Origin: Mesotoga sp. UBA6090
Lineage (GTDB): Bacteria > Thermotogota > Thermotogae > Petrotogales > Kosmotogaceae
DNA length: 16,706 nucleotides
NCBI RefSeq assembly: GCF_002435945.1
Contig: NZ_DIXC01000062.1
Coordinates: 1-16,706, forward strand
Reading direction: 5' to 3'
In this document: positions 15,304-16,706 of the stretch, one piece after another
Layout of the letters: each line of letters begins with the position of its first letter
Numbering within the stretch: position 1 is the stretch's first letter
Made by a program: the position numbers and the translations under genes
Notes under the pieces: model-generated
Seen by the model: only the letters and a program-made list of their open reading frames with translations
Told to the model about the DNA's origin: nothing
Database searches by the model: none

Positions 15304-16197
15304 TTATTCTTTTGTCTTCAGTTTAGAGTAGTTCTTCAATCTCCGACTGTCGATGATACCTTCCTCGACGGCCTTGCGAACGGCACAGCCGGGCTCGACA
15401 GTGTGAGTGCAGTCTCTGAACCTGCACTTAGCGGAAAGTTCGGCGATATCCTCAAAGGCTTCGTCAAGACCTTCCGTTGCACTAATTGCAAACTCTCTCA
15501 TTCCAGGAACATCGATCAATTTTCCACCTTCTCGAAGAAAGTGAACTTGAGAAGAGGTAGTCGTGTGCTTTCCCTTATGAGTAGAATCGCTTACTTCAGC
15601 GGTCTTCACATCGCTCCTGCAAATCGCGTTCACTAGGGAAGACTTTCCGACCCCGGAACTGCCAGCAAGCACAGAGGATTTGTATTTGAGGCTCGCCTTG
15701 ACTTCTTCCAGGCCTTGTCCGGTCAAAGTGCTCGTGAGAAAGACCTGGTAACCCAGTTCGCGATAGTTCTGAATATCCTTGGCTGTCTCTTCGTCGATGC
15801 CAAGGTCTGCCTTGTTGAAGACGATCGTGACATCTAGATTTAAACCCCTCGCCGCAGTGATGTATCTTTCAATCAAACTGTTGTGGTGAGGTGGATCTTT
15901 TACGGCTACAACTATGAACACCTGATCGACGTTGGCCGCGATCACCTGATCCAAATGTCTCCCTCTTTTTCCTGCACCTTTTCGAACGAGACATTTTTTC
16001 CTTGGAAGAACCTCGGTAATGACACCTCGATCTCTCTGAAGAGTTTCGAAGAAGACCCTGTCTCCTACGGTGACCACATTCTTTTCAGTTCTCTCTTTTC
16101 TCAATAGCTTATCCCTGAGAAGACAACGAAAGTAATCACCCGTCTCAGCGAGTACTTCTATTATTCGTTGCTGAACGTTAGTAACTTCACCATGCAT
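15304..16197 (-). CDS. rsgA: Ribosome small-subunit-dependent GTPase A
   Basis: RsgA (YjeQ/EngC) is a circularly permuted GTPase that checks late 30S subunit maturation. The 297 residues show the permuted order: an N-terminal OB fold (about 1-75), NKAD (G4, 128-131), GSSGVGKSS (G1, 179-187), HTTT in the switch region (211-214), DVPG (G3, 229-232), and the C-terminal zinc site C258, C263, H265 and C271 (CRFRDCTHTVEPGC). Length is usual for the family. The start ATG at 16197 has GGAG 7 bases upstream. That start region is part of a perfect 26-bp tandem duplication, and a promoter, leader-peptide ORF and terminator lie upstream, so expression is probably regulated at both transcription and translation. 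Confidence 0.93.
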   Translation of the reverse strand: MHGEVTNVQQRIIEVLAETGDYFRCLLRDKLLRKERTEKNVVTVGDRVFFETLQRDRGVITEVLPRKKCLVRKGAGKRGRHLDQVIAANVDQVFIVVAVKDPPHHNSLIERYITAARGLNLDVTIVFNKADLGIDEETAKDIQNYRELGYQVFLTSTLTGQGLEEVKASLKYKSSVLAGSSGVGKSSLVNAICRSDVKTAEVSDSTHKGKHTTTSSQVHFLREGGKLIDVPGMREFAISATEGLDEAFEDIAELSAKCRFRDCTHTVEPGCAVRKAVEEGIIDSRRLKNYSKLKTKE

Positions 16198-16223
16198 GCT
16201 ATATCTCCGACTAGACCATGCAT
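16161..16223 (-). CDS. Decoy upstream ORF (20 aa) overlapping the rsgA start out of frame
   Basis: The upstream copy of the duplicated 26-bp segment carries its own GGAG and ATG (16223). Because 26 is not a multiple of 3, ribosomes starting there read MHGLVGDIAC and so on. They reach TAA at 16161, 36 bases inside rsgA in another frame. It may be translated, but a product role is unlikely. Its likely effect is to compete with or couple to rsgA initiation. Confidence 0.4.
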   Translation of the reverse strand: MHGLVGDIACMVKLLTFSNE

Positions 16224-16240
16224 GCTATATCTCCGACTAG
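16189..16240 (-). repeat. Perfect 26-bp tandem duplication containing the rsgA ribosome site and start codon
   Basis: The segment at 16189-16214 is repeated exactly at 16215-16240. On the minus strand each unit reads CTAGTCGGAG, then ATATAGC, then ATGCATGGT, so each copy carries a Shine-Dalgarno sequence and ATG. Perfect identity suggests a recent slippage or duplication event, or selection for copy-number switching. Confidence 0.95.
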
Positions 16241-16256
16241 TCGAATATTTAACTGG

Positions 16257-16290
16257 AAAACAAAGACCACGGGTTCTTACCGCCGTGGTC
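16257..16290 (-). terminator. Rho-independent terminator in the rsgA leader (attenuator)
   Basis: On the minus strand GACCACGG (16290-16283) pairs with CCGTGGTC (16272-16265), an 8-bp stem with a 10-base loop. TTTGTTTT (16264-16257) follows directly. It lies between the leader-peptide ORF and rsgA, so it would stop rsgA transcription unless overridden. Confidence 0.75.
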
Positions 16291-16358
16291 GAATAATCGG
16301 AAGATAATTGCCTATCAGCAATTGCATTCCAAAAGAAGCGCGGTGTAAGAACCCATGG
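16267..16358 (-). promoter_or_regulatory. Putative antiterminator helix competing with the leader terminator
   Basis: On the minus strand CCATGGGTTCTTAC (16358-16345) can pair with GTAAGAACCCGTGG (16280-16267) over 14 pairs, one of them G-U. The second arm includes six bases of the terminator's 3' arm, so the two structures exclude each other. The first arm lies inside codons 11-15 of the leader-peptide ORF. Between the arms is a further hairpin at 16299-16330 (AATTGC, loop, GCAATT, flanked by GGAA/TTCC) that spans the leader stop codon. Confidence 0.55.
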
Positions 16359-16389
16359 GGTTATAGAAATCATCAAAGTTATCTACCAT
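16315..16389 (-). CDS. 24-residue leader peptide upstream of rsgA
   Basis: AGGAGGTGG (16403-16395) lies 5 bases before ATG 16389. The ORF starts MVDNFDDFYN and ends TALLLECNC before tandem stops TGA and TAG (adjacent, with TAG in frame). Promoter, strong ribosome site and the following terminator argue that it is translated. Its codons 11-15 form one arm of the putative antiterminator, so ribosome position could decide the RNA fold. The Cys-Asn-Cys end or Leu triplet might be the sensing codons. Alternatively, it is a small secreted or modified peptide in its own right. Confidence 0.55.
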   Translation of the reverse strand: MVDNFDDFYNPMGSYTALLLECNC

Positions 16390-16417
16390 ATACACCACCT
16401 CCTTTATAGAACAATTA

Positions 16418-16447
16418 ATTATACTGCACAGCCGGGTCTTTTGAAAA
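16418..16447 (-). promoter_or_regulatory. Promoter of the rsgA leader transcript
   Basis: On the minus strand TATAAT (16423-16418) is a perfect -10 box. TTTTCA (16447-16442) is a weak -35 box 18 bases upstream. Transcription would start near 16411, about 22 bases before the leader-peptide ATG. Confidence 0.6.
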
Positions 16448-16570
16448 GGCTATGATCCATAATGACGAGCTGATCCGGCATCTTGCTCCTCGTTTTTGGC
16501 CTTGACCAAGAGCGAAGAACAGATTTTCGCTGGTGAGTAGCCCAGGGGGATTTCACCCCCAGGCTCTCTC

Positions 16571-16605
16571 AGAACCGGACTTGAACCTCTCGATTCATCC
16601 GGCTC
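16571..16605 (-). ncRNA. Group II intron domain V
   Basis: On the minus strand, GAGCCGGA pairs with TCCGGTTC (8 pairs including one G-U, with the AGC triad at positions 2-4 of the helix). There follow a two-base bulge, GAATC paired with GGTTC, and a GAGA tetraloop. This is the conserved catalytic hairpin of group II introns. A GC-rich hairpin (GGGGG/CCCCC, 16545-16560) follows as domain VI. Confidence 0.85.
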
Positions 16606-16608
16606 CCA

Positions 16609-16704
16609 TTATCCAGCCATATAGAATATCCCCATTGTCCAGTGTACAAATAGACGAGGCTCCCTGCGAGCAATAGCTTTTAGCCATTTGCCCGCTTTTG
16701 TGAG
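16609..16704 (-). CDS. ltrA: Group II intron reverse transcriptase/maturase, C-terminal 31 residues (partial)
   Basis: The minus-strand frame entering from the window edge reads LTKAGKWLKAIARREP, then RLFVHWTMGIF and a stop at 16611-16609. The IARREPxLFxHW pattern is, from memory, a familiar ending of group II intron-encoded reverse transcriptases. The stop lies four bases upstream of domain V, as expected for an ORF placed in domain IV. The catalytic domains are outside the window, so completeness cannot be judged. Confidence 0.75.
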   Translation of the reverse strand, partial: LTKAGKWLKAIARREPRLFVHWTMGIFYMAG

Positions 16705-16706
16705 GC

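Larger units (their letters stand above)
16532..16706 (-). mobile_element. 3' end of a group II intron (rest outside window)
   Basis: Read on the minus strand, the segment holds the end of an intron-encoded reverse transcriptase, a canonical domain V and a domain VI-like hairpin. It ends near CTACTCACC, close to 16532, which suits a group II 3' end; the exact splice point cannot be fixed here. The intron lies upstream of the rsgA promoter in intergenic DNA. Confidence 0.8.

Overview
The window looks like a chromosomal stretch from a Thermotogota bacterium, most plausibly a mesophilic one such as Mesotoga. This is inferred from moderate GC content, heavy use of AGA/AGG and ATA codons, strong AGGAGG ribosome sites, and many secreted fibronectin-III-type repeat proteins. 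No rRNA or other marker gene confirms the genus.

Layout. (1) Positions 1-7927 are a cell-surface region. It holds the end of a membrane-anchored FN3-repeat protein, an FN3-repeat lipoprotein ending in an FGE-sulfatase (SUMF1/C-type-lectin-fold) domain, several small secreted or membrane proteins, an Ig-like plus eight-repeat PQQ-propeller lipoprotein, and a convergent small lipoprotein. (2) Positions 8158-9494 encode two exported proteins, one a degenerate staphylococcal-nuclease homologue. (3) Positions 9521-12885 look like a defence or accessory islet: an EVE-domain protein fused to a restriction-nuclease-like domain, a small helical protein, a second PD-(D/E)xK-like protein, and unrecognised genes. 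(4) Positions 13089-14931 are an AbiE-type (AbiEi/AbiEii) toxin-antitoxin operon with an operator-like dyad. (5) Positions 15304-16423, on the minus strand, carry rsgA behind an elaborate leader. The leader has a promoter, a 24-codon peptide ORF, a terminator, a competing antiterminator helix, and a perfect 26-bp tandem duplication of the rsgA ribosome site and start codon. (6) Positions 16532-16706, on the minus strand, are the 3' end of a group II intron: the last 31 residues of its reverse transcriptase, domain V and domain VI.

The most interesting signals are two. First, the last ~135 bp of the FN3-FGE lipoprotein gene is GC-rich and strikingly poor in adenine on the coding strand, and it lies exactly where diversity-generating retroelements (DGRs) place their variable region; no template repeat or DGR reverse transcriptase is in the window. 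Second, the rsgA leader has mutually exclusive RNA helices and a duplicated, out-of-frame initiation site. Both are hypotheses read from sequence by eye.
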